Source: Clostridia bacterium (lineage in GTDB: Bacteria > Bacillota > Clostridia > Christensenellales > Borkfalkiaceae). From it: DNA of 6,135 nucleotides. The position numbers and the translations under genes are program-made. Each line of letters begins with the position of its first letter. Within the stretch, counting starts at the first letter, position 1. Shown in pieces: positions 1-5,653 of the stretch. The DNA is taken from the NCBI GenBank assembly GCA_017628935.1, contig JAGBYC010000002.1, positions 1-6,135 on the forward strand, in the 5' to 3' direction. The notes under the pieces were generated by a model. That model did not search any database. It was not told the origin of the DNA and saw only the letters and a list, made by a program, of their open reading frames with translations.

Positions 1-26
1 CAAGCTAAACGATTTCCCCGACCTGT

Positions 27-54
27 AAAACCTTTCAAAATATGGTTGACAATA
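27..54 (+). repeat. Upstream promoter block, copy 1
   Basis: This block runs into the -35 box of the first promoter. It matches positions 3323-3350 at 25 of 28 bases, with no gaps. The conserved core is CTTTCAAAA, two variable bases, then TGGTTGACAATA. Conservation reaches about 19 bp upstream of the -35 hexamer, which is more than shared promoter sequence alone would need. It may be an operator or an UP-like element that controls both operons together. That role is inferred. Confidence 0.7.
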
Positions 55-74
55 AAATACTACAGTGCTATAAT
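46..74 (+). promoter_or_regulatory. Sigma-A promoter of operon 1 (replication genes)
   Basis: The -35 box is TTGACA (46-51) and the -10 box is TATAAT (69-74), both perfect consensus, with a 17-bp spacer. TG at 66-67 makes an extended -10 element. Transcription should begin near 81, about 25 bp before the ATG at 106. The TTG of the -35 box is in frame with the first gene and could be misread as its start codon. The strength and position suggest an early promoter recognised by unmodified host RNA polymerase. Confidence 0.9.
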
Positions 75-105
75 AAGTCATACAATAAAGAAGGGTGTGA
101 ATAGT

Positions 106-276
106 ATGACAATAACTGACAGCAGGACCAAGCTTTACAACTATTACGACAATGCCACAGCTGGTATACTAACCAGGTGGGCTGAGAAGTACGCTAGTGA
201 AAATAACGTAACCTTTGACTATGCTTTAGTAGTCACTTTATTAGAAGTCCATAACAATAAGGGGTTAAGAAAATGA
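106..276 (+). CDS. Hypothetical 56-aa early protein
   Basis: I do not recognise this protein. It begins MTITDSRTKLYNYYDNAT and has no membrane segment, cysteine cluster or clear nucleotide-binding motif. The start is ATG 106, preceded by a good ribosome-binding site (AAGAAGGGTG at about 88-97). A longer reading of the frame would begin at TTG 46, but that lies in the -35 box and before the expected transcript start. It is the first gene after the strong promoter, and its stop overlaps the next ATG as ATGA (273-276), implying translational coupling. Its small size and position suggest an early accessory or host-takeover protein, but no function can be read from the sequence. Confidence 0.75.
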   Translation: MTITDSRTKLYNYYDNATAGILTRWAEKYASENNVTFDYALVVTLLEVHNNKGLRK

Positions 277-503
277 TAGATAAACATATTAACGAACGCC
301 ACGGCAATTTGACAATAATAGCACGCTCTAAAAAGCCTGCTAACGGCTATTTATACTATTATTGGTGTAAGTGTGACTGTGGGAATATCAAGCGTTATAG
401 GTACGACCAAGCCCGTAAAAATGGTAATTGTGGACAGTGTGAAGACTTTAACGCTAGTAACGTTGTAGAAAAATTAAAGGGGTTAGGAAGTGGCAAAGAA
501 TAA
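273..503 (+). CDS. Small zinc-ribbon-like protein (76 aa)
   Basis: The protein carries five cysteines in WCKCDCGN (31-38) and NCGQC (52-56), a likely zinc site formed by the CxC and CxxC pairs. The arrangement, with HGNLTII near the N terminus followed by a WxCxCDCG block and a second cysteine pair about 17 residues later, resembles the short zinc modules seen alone or next to AP2/HNH domains in many phage proteins of Firmicutes. No HNH or AP2 domain is present here, so nuclease activity is not supported. A DNA- or RNA-binding regulatory role is inferred. AAGGGG at 259-264 is the ribosome-binding site. The gene overlaps the one before it by 4 bp and the GTG-started gene after it by 14 bp, so all are translated from one message. 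Confidence 0.8.
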   Translation: MIDKHINERHGNLTIIARSKKPANGYLYYYWCKCDCGNIKRYRYDQARKNGNCGQCEDFNASNVVEKLKGLGSGKE

Positions 504-1143
504 AACACCAGGCTTTGTAGTGCCTGCTGAACTACGAGAATTATATAAAGCAACCGTACAAAGAGCTAATAGACGTGTAAAGTCTAACCTAAAATATATA
601 GCTAAAAACACCATAACAGCCGACCATACTAAAAGGGCGTTAGTAGGAAGTTTTGACGACCCTTTTAAGTGGGCTGGTGGTAGAATGCCCTTCAGCCGAA
701 GTGTTAAAGGGCGTTACCTTTGGAACGCTGACACCGAACAAATGGAATTTAGAGAGTTTAAGAACAAACGAGAGTTTGAGCAATACTTAAACTACCTTAA
801 TAAATGGGGTGAAGAAACTAAAAAAGGCGAACGATTTAACGCCCACCCTGAACAAATTAAAGAAGATTATAAAAGTAGTATTATTAAAGCCTTAAACCAA
901 GTCAAAGACCAGTATAACATAACTTTACCTAACGGGCAAATACCTAAAGAAGTAATAAAAGATATAGACAGTATGAGCCTTGAAGAAATTACAAACTTCT
1001 TTGGTAACGGTGACCCTGGCGAAGATTTAGAAATATCACAGTTTAATAGTGATGAATTTATAAACGTAGAAAACGCTGAAGACTTTATAGACGTGATTAA
1101 GTCACGTATAGCAAGTATTAAAAAGTTTGTCAGCTCTAATTAA
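490..1143 (+). CDS. Probable terminal protein (DNA-replication primer protein)
   Basis: In phi29-type phages a terminal protein supplies the hydroxyl on which the polymerase adds the first nucleotide, and it stays covalently linked to both 5' ends. This 217-aa product is assigned mainly from context. It lies directly upstream of a protein-primed DNA polymerase, as in phi29 and Cp-1, and is close in size to those terminal proteins (266 and 230 aa). The N-terminal half is strongly basic (for example ANRRVKSNLK, 26-35), fitting a DNA-binding domain. The C-terminal third is acidic (about 155-205), where the priming domain would lie. I cannot identify the priming Ser, Thr or Tyr. The GTG start at 490 has AAAGGGG (476-482) seven bases upstream. 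It overlaps the previous gene by 14 bp. Confidence 0.7.
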   Translation: MAKNKTPGFVVPAELRELYKATVQRANRRVKSNLKYIAKNTITADHTKRALVGSFDDPFKWAGGRMPFSRSVKGRYLWNADTEQMEFREFKNKREFEQYLNYLNKWGEETKKGERFNAHPEQIKEDYKSSIIKALNQVKDQYNITLPNGQIPKEVIKDIDSMSLEEITNFFGNGDPGEDLEISQFNSDEFINVENAEDFIDVIKSRIASIKKFVSSN

Positions 1144-1168
1144 CTAATAGAATAGGAAGTGTCCGCCT

Positions 1169-3283
1169 ATGACAAGAAAATATTTACCATTCACTATAGC
1201 AAAGAATATGAAGTACGACTACGTAAAACATTGTACGGCTGACTTTGAAACTAGTGACACTGAAGACCTTCAAGACGTTAGAGTATGGGCTTGGGGTCTT
1301 AGTGATATAATGACCTACGATTTTAACTACGGTAACAATATAGCTAGCTTTATAGACTTGCTTTTAGAAGACCGCTACGTATACGACGTAGGTATACACA
1401 ACTTAAAATTTGACGGTAACTACATATTACCTGAGCTGTATAAACGTGGCTTTGAGTTTATGCCGTCTAAAGACTTTATGACCGCCTGGGAACGTGGTGA
1501 CGACCTTAAAAACAAGTTTACTCACAACATAACCGCCCAGGGTCAGTGGTTTAGCTTAACGGTGGTAAAGCCTACTAAGGCTACCACTAACACCCCAGCT
1601 TTTATACATTTTTGGGACACGTTCAAGCTTTTCCCTGAGAGCCTTAAAAACGTAGGTAAGCAATACTGTAAACAATTTCAAAAGATAGACGAGCCTAAAG
1701 ACTTTTACACAGCGCTACGCCCTGAAAATCACGTTATAACAGCTGAAGAGCTTAAGTACTTAAAGTACGACTGTTTAACCCTTGCCGAAGCCCTTCGAGT
1801 GCAATTCGAAACCTACGGCACTATCTACCGTACGAGAGCTTCAAAGGCTTTTGAGTTCTTCAAAGCCTGCTGTACTACTGAAGACGAAAAGACTAATACT
1901 TATAAGCAGCGTTACGAAGGCTTACAACAATACAAAATACCGTTTGTTAACGGTTTAGAAGACTACGCAGGTACTTATTTTAGGTACGCTCCGAAGGACG
2001 TTCGCAACCTTCTTAAAAGCTCTAACGTTAAGCTAGAAAAGGCTATAGACTACTTTATACCTGACTACAAGACCTGGGAAGACTTCAAGCAAGCCTACAG
2101 GGGTGGTATAAGCTACGTTAACCCTAACTACGTGGAACGTGACGTAGTAGGTAACATTACTGTATTAGACGTTAATAGTATGTACCCTTATTGTCTACGT
2201 AACTTTCCTATACCCTTTGGTAGATTTATAAAGCGTAAAGGTAAGCCTGTAAGTGGCGACCATACAACCTGGATAGCTTGCGCTAGGGTGAGCTTTAAGC
2301 TTAAAGAGAGCTACCACCTACCCTGTATACAAATAAAATATAAATACGGTAGAGAGTGGCTAGCTGAAAGCACCGACTACAAGGAATTTGGCGACGTAGA
2401 CTACTACAACGACGACGTAATTTGGTTTACGGAAGTAGACTACAAGACCTACCAGGCTAACTACGATTTTACAGTACACGAGTGGCTGACCTGGTACGAG
2501 TTTAAGCAATGCGGTAATGCTGACGGTAAAGCTTTTATAGATAAATACTATAATCAAAAGCAAACAGCTGAAATAAAAATGAAAGAGCGTGCTAAAGAGC
2601 TTAACAACGACCCTGCTTTATACCTTAACGACGATAAGTATATAAAAGCCAAAATGGACCGCCAGGAAGCTAAAATCATTATGAATAGCGCCTACGGTAA
2701 ACACGGCACTAAGTATATACTACTGTCTAAAAGTAGTAAGTGGTTAGGCGCTGACGTACCAGTACAGTTTAGCGCTGAAACTGTCAGCTTTAACAAAGAG
2801 CCTGACGACCCTAGCCACTACTATATACCTTACGCCTGCTTTGTTACGGCTTACGCTAGAAATATGCTAGTAACAGCCTGGAATACCTTCAAGGGTAAAG
2901 CCCTTTATTGTGACACTGACAGTATACACTTTAAGGGTACTGAAGACGATATACCGCCCGAGCTTGCCGAGTACGTAGACTGGCTTAAAATGGGTGACCT
3001 AGGTAAATGGAAGGTTGAAGGGTCTTTTATAGCAGGGCGCTACCTACGTAGTAAGACCTATATAGAAGTAGACGAAAACGACAAGGCACATATAACCTGT
3101 GCTGGCGCTACACCTGAAATAAAAGAGCTTATGACCTGGGACACCTTCAGGGTAGGCTTTAACGCCTGGGCTATTTGTGACCTGGAAGGCAAAGACAAAA
3201 ACTACCACTGTAAACTAAAGCCTAAGCAATACCCTAGCGGTGTACGACTAGAGCCACAAAATTTTGAAATAAGACCAAAATAA
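1169..3283 (+). CDS. Protein-primed family B DNA polymerase
   Basis: This replicates the linear genome, extending from the terminal protein with strand displacement and 3'-5' proofreading. All phi29-polymerase motifs are visible. Exo I is DFET (D25, E27), Exo II HNLKFDG (77-83, D82), Exo III YLKYD (Y197, D201), the linker motif YRGG (310-313), motif A DVNSMYP (D334), motif B KIIMNSAYGK (502-511), motif C YCDTDSIH (D582, D584) and KTY (629-631). The C terminus (CAGATPEIKE, then FRVGF) also follows phi29. At 704 aa it is about 130 longer than phi29 polymerase (572). The extra length lies mainly between Exo III and motif A (about +53) and between motifs A and B (about +34), the latter including the TPR1 region. 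ATG 1169 follows AGGAAGTG (1154-1161). No terminator hairpin is visible after the stop. Confidence 0.97.
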   Translation: MTRKYLPFTIAKNMKYDYVKHCTADFETSDTEDLQDVRVWAWGLSDIMTYDFNYGNNIASFIDLLLEDRYVYDVGIHNLKFDGNYILPELYKRGFEFMPSKDFMTAWERGDDLKNKFTHNITAQGQWFSLTVVKPTKATTNTPAFIHFWDTFKLFPESLKNVGKQYCKQFQKIDEPKDFYTALRPENHVITAEELKYLKYDCLTLAEALRVQFETYGTIYRTRASKAFEFFKACCTTEDEKTNTYKQRYEGLQQYKIPFVNGLEDYAGTYFRYAPKDVRNLLKSSNVKLEKAIDYFIPDYKTWEDFKQAYRGGISYVNPNYVERDVVGNITVLDVNSMYPYCLRNFPIPFGRFIKRKGKPVSGDHTTWIACARVSFKLKESYHLPCIQIKYKYGREWLAESTDYKEFGDVDYYNDDVIWFTEVDYKTYQANYDFTVHEWLTWYEFKQCGNADGKAFIDKYYNQKQTAEIKMKERAKELNNDPALYLNDDKYIKAKMDRQEAKIIMNSAYGKHGTKYILLSKSSKWLGADVPVQFSAETVSFNKEPDDPSHYYIPYACFVTAYARNMLVTAWNTFKGKALYCDTDSIHFKGTEDDIPPELAEYVDWLKMGDLGKWKVEGSFIAGRYLRSKTYIEVDENDKAHITCAGATPEIKELMTWDTFRVGFNAWAICDLEGKDKNYHCKLKPKQYPSGVRLEPQNFEIRPK

Positions 3284-3318
3284 CACTTTTACCCTTTTAT
3301 ATTTAATATTGTGCAATG

Positions 3319-3335
3319 TTTGAAAATCTTTCAAA
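3319..3335 (+). repeat. Inverted repeat upstream of promoter 2
   Basis: TTTGAAA (3319-3325) and TTTCAAA (3329-3335) form a perfect 7-bp inverted repeat around a 3-bp spacer. It ends 6 bp before the -35 box of the second promoter. The right arm also occurs at promoter 1 (TTTCAAA, 33-39), but the left arm there is degenerate. It could be a binding site for a dimeric regulator or simply an A/T-rich upstream element. Confidence 0.5.
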
Positions 3336-3350
3336 AAGTGGTTGACAATA
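3323..3350 (+). repeat. Upstream promoter block, copy 2
   Basis: This is the second copy of the block at 27-54, with 25 of 28 bases identical and ungapped. It again ends just after a TTGACA -35 box. Downstream of it the two promoters diverge except for their -10 elements, so the conserved part sits where an activator, repressor or the RNA polymerase alpha subunit would bind. Confidence 0.7.
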
Positions 3351-3370
3351 TTTTGTAACTATGTTAATAT
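3342..3370 (+). promoter_or_regulatory. Sigma-A promoter of operon 2
   Basis: TTGACA (3342-3347) is followed after exactly 17 bp by TAATAT (3365-3370), with TG at 3362-3363 giving an extended -10. The predicted start is near 3377, within the palindrome at 3369-3385. It should serve the genes from 3406 to at least the terminator at 4574. The 113-bp gap after the polymerase gene contains only this promoter region. Confidence 0.9.
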
Positions 3371-3385
3371 ATCTATGCTAGATAT
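3369..3385 (+). promoter_or_regulatory. Palindromic operator candidate over the start site of promoter 2
   Basis: ATATCTA and TAGATAT form a perfect 7-bp inverted repeat around TGC. It overlaps the end of the -10 box and the expected transcription start. This is a typical place for a repressor dimer to block initiation. As RNA, most of it would sit at the extreme 5' end or be untranscribed, so a DNA operator is likelier than a hairpin. Promoter 1 has no matching palindrome, so control here may differ between operons. Confidence 0.5.
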
Positions 3386-3405
3386 TAGCAAAGGAAATGA
3401 AAAGA

Positions 3406-3693
3406 ATGAAAGTAAAAGAATTATTTAACAAATTGGAAGGCTACAACACTATAGCTAGTATTACAGGTGAACGTACACGCTATATAGTATTTGAGTTTGA
3501 AGGCTCTAAAATTGCATATACTAAAGACTATAAAGATTTTAAGAATAGAATAATGCACGAGCTAACCCCTATGAGTGTAAAAGCTATTTTAGACTTTGAC
3601 GGTTTTGTATTTGAAGACGATAGAATAGTAGAATTTATAGACAGCTTCGGCTACGTTCACCAATGCCCTTGTAGTATTTACTTATCTATTTAA
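3406..3693 (+). CDS. Hypothetical 95-aa protein
   Basis: I do not recognise this protein. It starts MKVKELFNKLEGYN, is rich in acidic and aromatic residues, has no membrane segment, and contains only two close cysteines (CPC near the C terminus). ATG 3406 is preferred over the in-frame ATG at 3397. The ribosome-binding site AAAGGA (3390-3395) is 10 bases from 3406 but only about 1 base from 3397, too close to serve it; the longer form would add MKR. It is the first gene of operon 2, 13 bp before the 40-aa membrane peptide. An early accessory role is inferred from position only. Confidence 0.75.
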   Translation: MKVKELFNKLEGYNTIASITGERTRYIVFEFEGSKIAYTKDYKDFKNRIMHELTPMSVKAILDFDGFVFEDDRIVEFIDSFGYVHQCPCSIYLSI

Positions 3694-3706
3694 GGTGGTT
3701 AGTACT

Positions 3707-3829
3707 ATGAAAAAAGTAATATTTATAAACGGCAAATTTGAACAAAAGCAGGTTAAAATGAAGTTAGAAACGGTACTATGGTTATTAGCAGGGCTATGTA
3801 TAATAGCCCTAGTATACATAAATTTATAG
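3707..3829 (+). CDS. 40-aa single-span membrane peptide
   Basis: This short gene encodes a basic N-terminal stretch followed by one hydrophobic segment (VLWLLAGLCIIALVY, about 24-38) at the C terminus. Lysines before the segment predict a cytoplasmic N terminus and a C terminus at or across the membrane. A strong ribosome-binding site, AAGGTGGT (3692-3699), lies 7 bases before the ATG. A second in-frame ATG at 3758, with AGGT upstream, could make a 23-aa form. Its stop (TAG, 3827-3829) overlaps the next gene's ribosome-binding site. Possible roles are anchoring replication at the membrane, as the unrelated phi29 p16.7 does, or a holin-like or inhibitor peptide. The sequence does not decide between them. 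Confidence 0.75.
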   Translation: MKKVIFINGKFEQKQVKMKLETVLWLLAGLCIIALVYINL

Positions 3830-3837
3830 GTGTAAGT

Positions 3838-4017
3838 ATGATAAAAAGTGATAAAGATAATATATGTTTGAATTGTAAAAATAGTATAATATATGACAGC
3901 TCGTTTAAGCCTGAAGGCTACCCTAATTTTATAACACAGGTAACGTGTTTGAAAGGTTATCTAGGTAAAAATGCAGGCTACCGTAAAACCTGTAAATATT
4001 TTATGAAAAAAGACTAA
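3838..4017 (+). CDS. 59-aa four-cysteine protein, probably zinc-binding
   Basis: The protein has CLNC near the N terminus (residues 10-13) and two further cysteines in TCLKG and TCKYF, giving CxxC...C...C. This spacing, ending in a CKYF-type motif, is common in small phage proteins thought to bind zinc. No catalytic site is visible. The start is ATG 3838, with AGGTG (3828-3832) five bases upstream. The frame can be extended to an ATG at 3778, but that overlaps the 40-aa gene and lacks a ribosome-binding site. It is the last coding gene before the tRNA-like stretch. Function unknown; nucleic-acid or protein binding is a guess. Confidence 0.75.
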   Translation: MIKSDKDNICLNCKNSIIYDSSFKPEGYPNFITQVTCLKGYLGKNAGYRKTCKYFMKKD

Positions 4018-4038
4018 ACACCGTCACGGGTTTTAGTA

Positions 4039-4121
4039 TAGGTCTTAGTTTAAATGTTTACTTATGTAAGTCAAAAACACCAGCCATACTGGAGATACAG
4101 GTTAAAGCCCTGTAGACCTAT
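4039..4121 (+). ncRNA. tRNA-like RNA element 1 (83 nt)
   Basis: A perfect 7-bp acceptor-like helix pairs 4039-4045 (TAGGTCT) with 4114-4120 (AGACCTA). Its 3' strand directly follows a 5-bp stem with a 7-nt loop, ACAGG/CCTGT (4097-4101/4109-4113) around TTAAAGC. That is the exact topology of a tRNA T arm, and the loop matches the TTCRANY consensus except for A at position 56. The bases after the 5' strand are T and A, like U8-A9. The middle is not canonical: TGTTT/AAACA plus ACTT/AAGT (4055-4079) makes one hairpin and CCAG/CTGG (4080-4092) another. There is no GG in a D loop and no standard anticodon arm. CCA is not encoded. It should be transcribed with operon 2. A decayed tRNA or a tRNA mimic are both possible. 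Confidence 0.5.
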
Positions 4122-4127
4122 TTATAT

Positions 4128-4203
4128 GAGCAGGCATAGTGTACAGGTTTTAGCGTTCTTTTCATTTCACCTGTAGTACGTGCAATTCGTACCCTGCCCA
4201 CCA
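4128..4203 (+). ncRNA. tRNA-like RNA element 2 with CCA end (76 nt)
   Basis: The length is exactly that of a standard tRNA including CCA. The acceptor-like helix pairs 4128-4134 (GAGCAGG) with 4193-4199 (CCTGCCC), 6 of 7 bp with one A-C mismatch, followed by A and CCA (4200-4203). A T-arm-like hairpin, GTACG/CGTAC (4176-4180/4188-4192), abuts the 3' strand. Its 7-nt loop TGCAATT fits the T-loop consensus at six of seven positions, including C56 and A58. Instead of D and anticodon arms there is one 7-bp hairpin, TACAGGT/ACCTGTA (4142-4148/4169-4175), with a 20-nt loop. No usable anticodon stem can be drawn, so decoding is unlikely. It lies 6 nt after element 1 and upstream of the SSB-like gene. 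Confidence 0.55.
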
Positions 4204-4269
4204 AAAGCACTTGCAAGGCTTAAAATTTTTATAAAGGGTATTACAGTTTCACCCGAAGGAGCAAACACA

Positions 4270-4566
4270 ATGGAAACTAAGAAAATTAAAGTAATCGTGT
4301 CACAAAGACAAACCAAAGACGGTAAGAAGTTTAACGCTTATGAAACGTTAGACAAAAAGGGTAACAAAATGACTTTGAAATTTACCCAGGCTGTAAAAGA
4401 CTTACCTGAGCGCACCTGCTACGCTAACGTTAACGTAGACGATATGAACGTAGACCGCAGGAAAGAATACCCTGTAGTATGGGTTAAGGCTGTAGACAGC
4501 TATGAAGAATTAGCTGAAGTATCAGCTGAAAATAATAAAAAAGTAATTGACGAGCTTTTTGACTAA
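4270..4566 (+). CDS. Probable single-stranded DNA-binding protein
   Basis: Strand-displacement replication of this type exposes long single strands, and phi29-type phages encode a small SSB to coat them. This 98-aa product has a basic, beta-rich first half (KKIKVIVSQRQTKDGKKF, then LDKKGNKMTLKF), compatible with an OB fold, and a C-terminal tail ending IDELFD, like the acidic-aromatic tails of SSB proteins. The assignment rests on these features and gene context, not on a recognised family signature. ATG 4270 is chosen because GAAGGAG (4255-4261) lies 8 bases upstream. Extending to GTG 4180 would translate part of the tRNA-like element 2. A terminator-like hairpin follows the stop by 7 bp. 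Confidence 0.6.
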   Translation: METKKIKVIVSQRQTKDGKKFNAYETLDKKGNKMTLKFTQAVKDLPERTCYANVNVDDMNVDRRKEYPVVWVKAVDSYEELAEVSAENNKKVIDELFD

Positions 4567-4573
4567 TACTGAC

Positions 4574-4603
4574 AGCGCTAGACTTTTCTAGCGCTTTACT
4601 TTT
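4574..4603 (+). terminator. Imperfect intrinsic terminator after the SSB-like gene
   Basis: AGCGCTAGA (4574-4582) and TCTAGCGCT (4587-4595) form a perfect 9-bp stem with a CTTT loop. The following tract is TTACTTTT, so the U run is interrupted. It probably ends part of the operon 2 transcripts and lets some continue into the ATPase gene, whose ribosome-binding site begins about 11 bp after the stem. No separate promoter for the ATPase is visible in this gap. Confidence 0.7.
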
Positions 4604-4615
4604 ATAGGTGATATT

Positions 4616-5629
4616 ATGACTAAAACTATTTCAATATACTATTCACCAGCGCCACTACTCAGCCAAAAGTGTATTTTTAACTATGTAATAGGTAACCGTG
4701 GCGGTGGTAAGTCGTTTTCGGGTAAAGTCTTAGCAATTAACCGCTTCAAAAAGAAGGGTAAACAATTTATATACCTTAGACGTTACCAAACCGAGCTAGA
4801 CGAAATAACCGACTATTTTGCTGACGTTCGCTTTAAGTTCCCTGAAGATAAGCTAGAGCAAAAAGGCAGTAACCTATATATTAACGGTGAGCTAGCAGGC
4901 TATATGATAGCTTTAAGCAAGTCTATGTCCTTAAAGTCTAACCCTTACCCACTGGTAACCACGATTATATTTGACGAGTTTATTATAGATAAGGGGCGAC
5001 TACCGTACCTTAAAAACGAGCCACAGCTGTTAGAAGAATTTTACGACACAGTAGACCGTTCAAGGGACGAAACTGTAGTACTAGCCTTTGGTAACGCTAT
5101 AAGTATAGTTAACCCCCACTTTGTATATTTTGGGGTCTACCCTGACTTAAACAAGCGCTTTACGAAAGATAAAGAAAAGTCAGTATGTATAGAGTTTTAC
5201 TTCAATGAAGAATTTATAGCCAAAAAGAAGGCTACCAGGTTTGGGCAGTCCATTAGCCAGCGTGAATACGGACAGTACAACCTTTATAACAAATTCTTAA
5301 GGGACAGTGACAGCTTTATTAAAAAGCGCCCTGCTACGGCTAATTATAAGCTTTACCAGTTCGTAATTGAAGGGGTTAAGTATAGCCTGTGGCAAGACGT
5401 CAAATACCAGTGTTACTATATCGACAATAACTACGAGAAAAACTTCGGCACGTATCGTACTTACGTAGCTGACCCTAACGAAATGGACGACACTGACAAA
5501 TCAATGATACTTCTAAAGAAAAACAACGCTACTATGAAACGGCTAAAGGTTTGGTTAGAGCGTGGTGACCTGTATTTTAACAACCAAACCACTAAACAAA
5601 AATTTTACGAAATTATGTTGACAAATTAA
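4616..5629 (+). CDS. DNA-packaging (encapsidation) ATPase, phi29 gp16-like
   Basis: This motor protein would use ATP to drive DNA into the prohead at the portal vertex. It has a P-loop GNRGGGKS (26-33), very like the phi29 form, and a Walker B segment TTIIFDEFI (115-123; D120, E121). DRSRDE (147-152) supplies candidate arginine-finger residues. LAFGNA and NPHFVYF (156-172) resemble the core that follows in this family. The C-terminal part (about 220-337) would be the pRNA/connector-facing domain. The length of 337 aa is close to phi29 gp16 (332). ATG 4616 has AGGTGAT (4606-4612) upstream. It is read in the same direction as the replication genes. The last codons (TTG ACA) form the -35 box of the promoter for the downstream RNA. 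Confidence 0.93.
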   Translation: MTKTISIYYSPAPLLSQKCIFNYVIGNRGGGKSFSGKVLAINRFKKKGKQFIYLRRYQTELDEITDYFADVRFKFPEDKLEQKGSNLYINGELAGYMIALSKSMSLKSNPYPLVTTIIFDEFIIDKGRLPYLKNEPQLLEEFYDTVDRSRDETVVLAFGNAISIVNPHFVYFGVYPDLNKRFTKDKEKSVCIEFYFNEEFIAKKKATRFGQSISQREYGQYNLYNKFLRDSDSFIKKRPATANYKLYQFVIEGVKYSLWQDVKYQCYYIDNNYEKNFGTYRTYVADPNEMDDTDKSMILLKKNNATMKRLKVWLERGDLYFNNQTTKQKFYEIMLTN

Positions 5630-5646
5630 CGTTATTTTAGTATAAT
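5618..5646 (+). promoter_or_regulatory. Sigma-A promoter of the stand-alone RNA
   Basis: TTGACA (5618-5623) and TATAAT (5641-5646) are both perfect consensus, with a 17-bp spacer. There is no TG extension and no copy of the upstream block found at the other two promoters. The -35 box is inside the ATPase gene and the -10 box lies after its stop. No ORF with a ribosome-binding site follows before the terminator at 5769, so the product should be a non-coding RNA starting near 5652-5654. Confidence 0.88.
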
Positions 5647-5653
5647 TATTGTA

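Noticed and set aside
46..105. N-terminal extension of the first gene from TTG 46
   Set aside because: The TTG is part of the -35 box and lies before the expected transcript start. ATG 106 has a good ribosome-binding site.
2360..2563. 67-aa minus-strand ORF with hydrophobic residues
   Set aside because: It lies antisense within the polymerase gene and its valine-rich sequence comes from the TAC/GAC-rich codons of that gene. No ribosome-binding support.
3284..3318. Terminator after the polymerase gene
   Set aside because: The stretch is T-rich but contains no stable hairpin.
3778..3837. ATG 3778 as start of the four-cysteine protein
   Set aside because: It lies inside the 40-aa membrane gene in another frame without a ribosome-binding site. 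ATG 3838 has AGGTG upstream.
4039..4203. Two ordinary functional tRNA genes
   Set aside because: I could not draw a D arm with GG or a 5-bp anticodon stem with a 7-nt loop in either. CAT occurs in a loop of element 1, but position 33 would be C and the stem is broken. Called tRNA-like instead.
4180..4269. GTG 4180 as start of the SSB-like gene
   Set aside because: No ribosome-binding site, and it would translate the T-arm-like and CCA region. ATG 4270 follows GAAGGAG at proper spacing.
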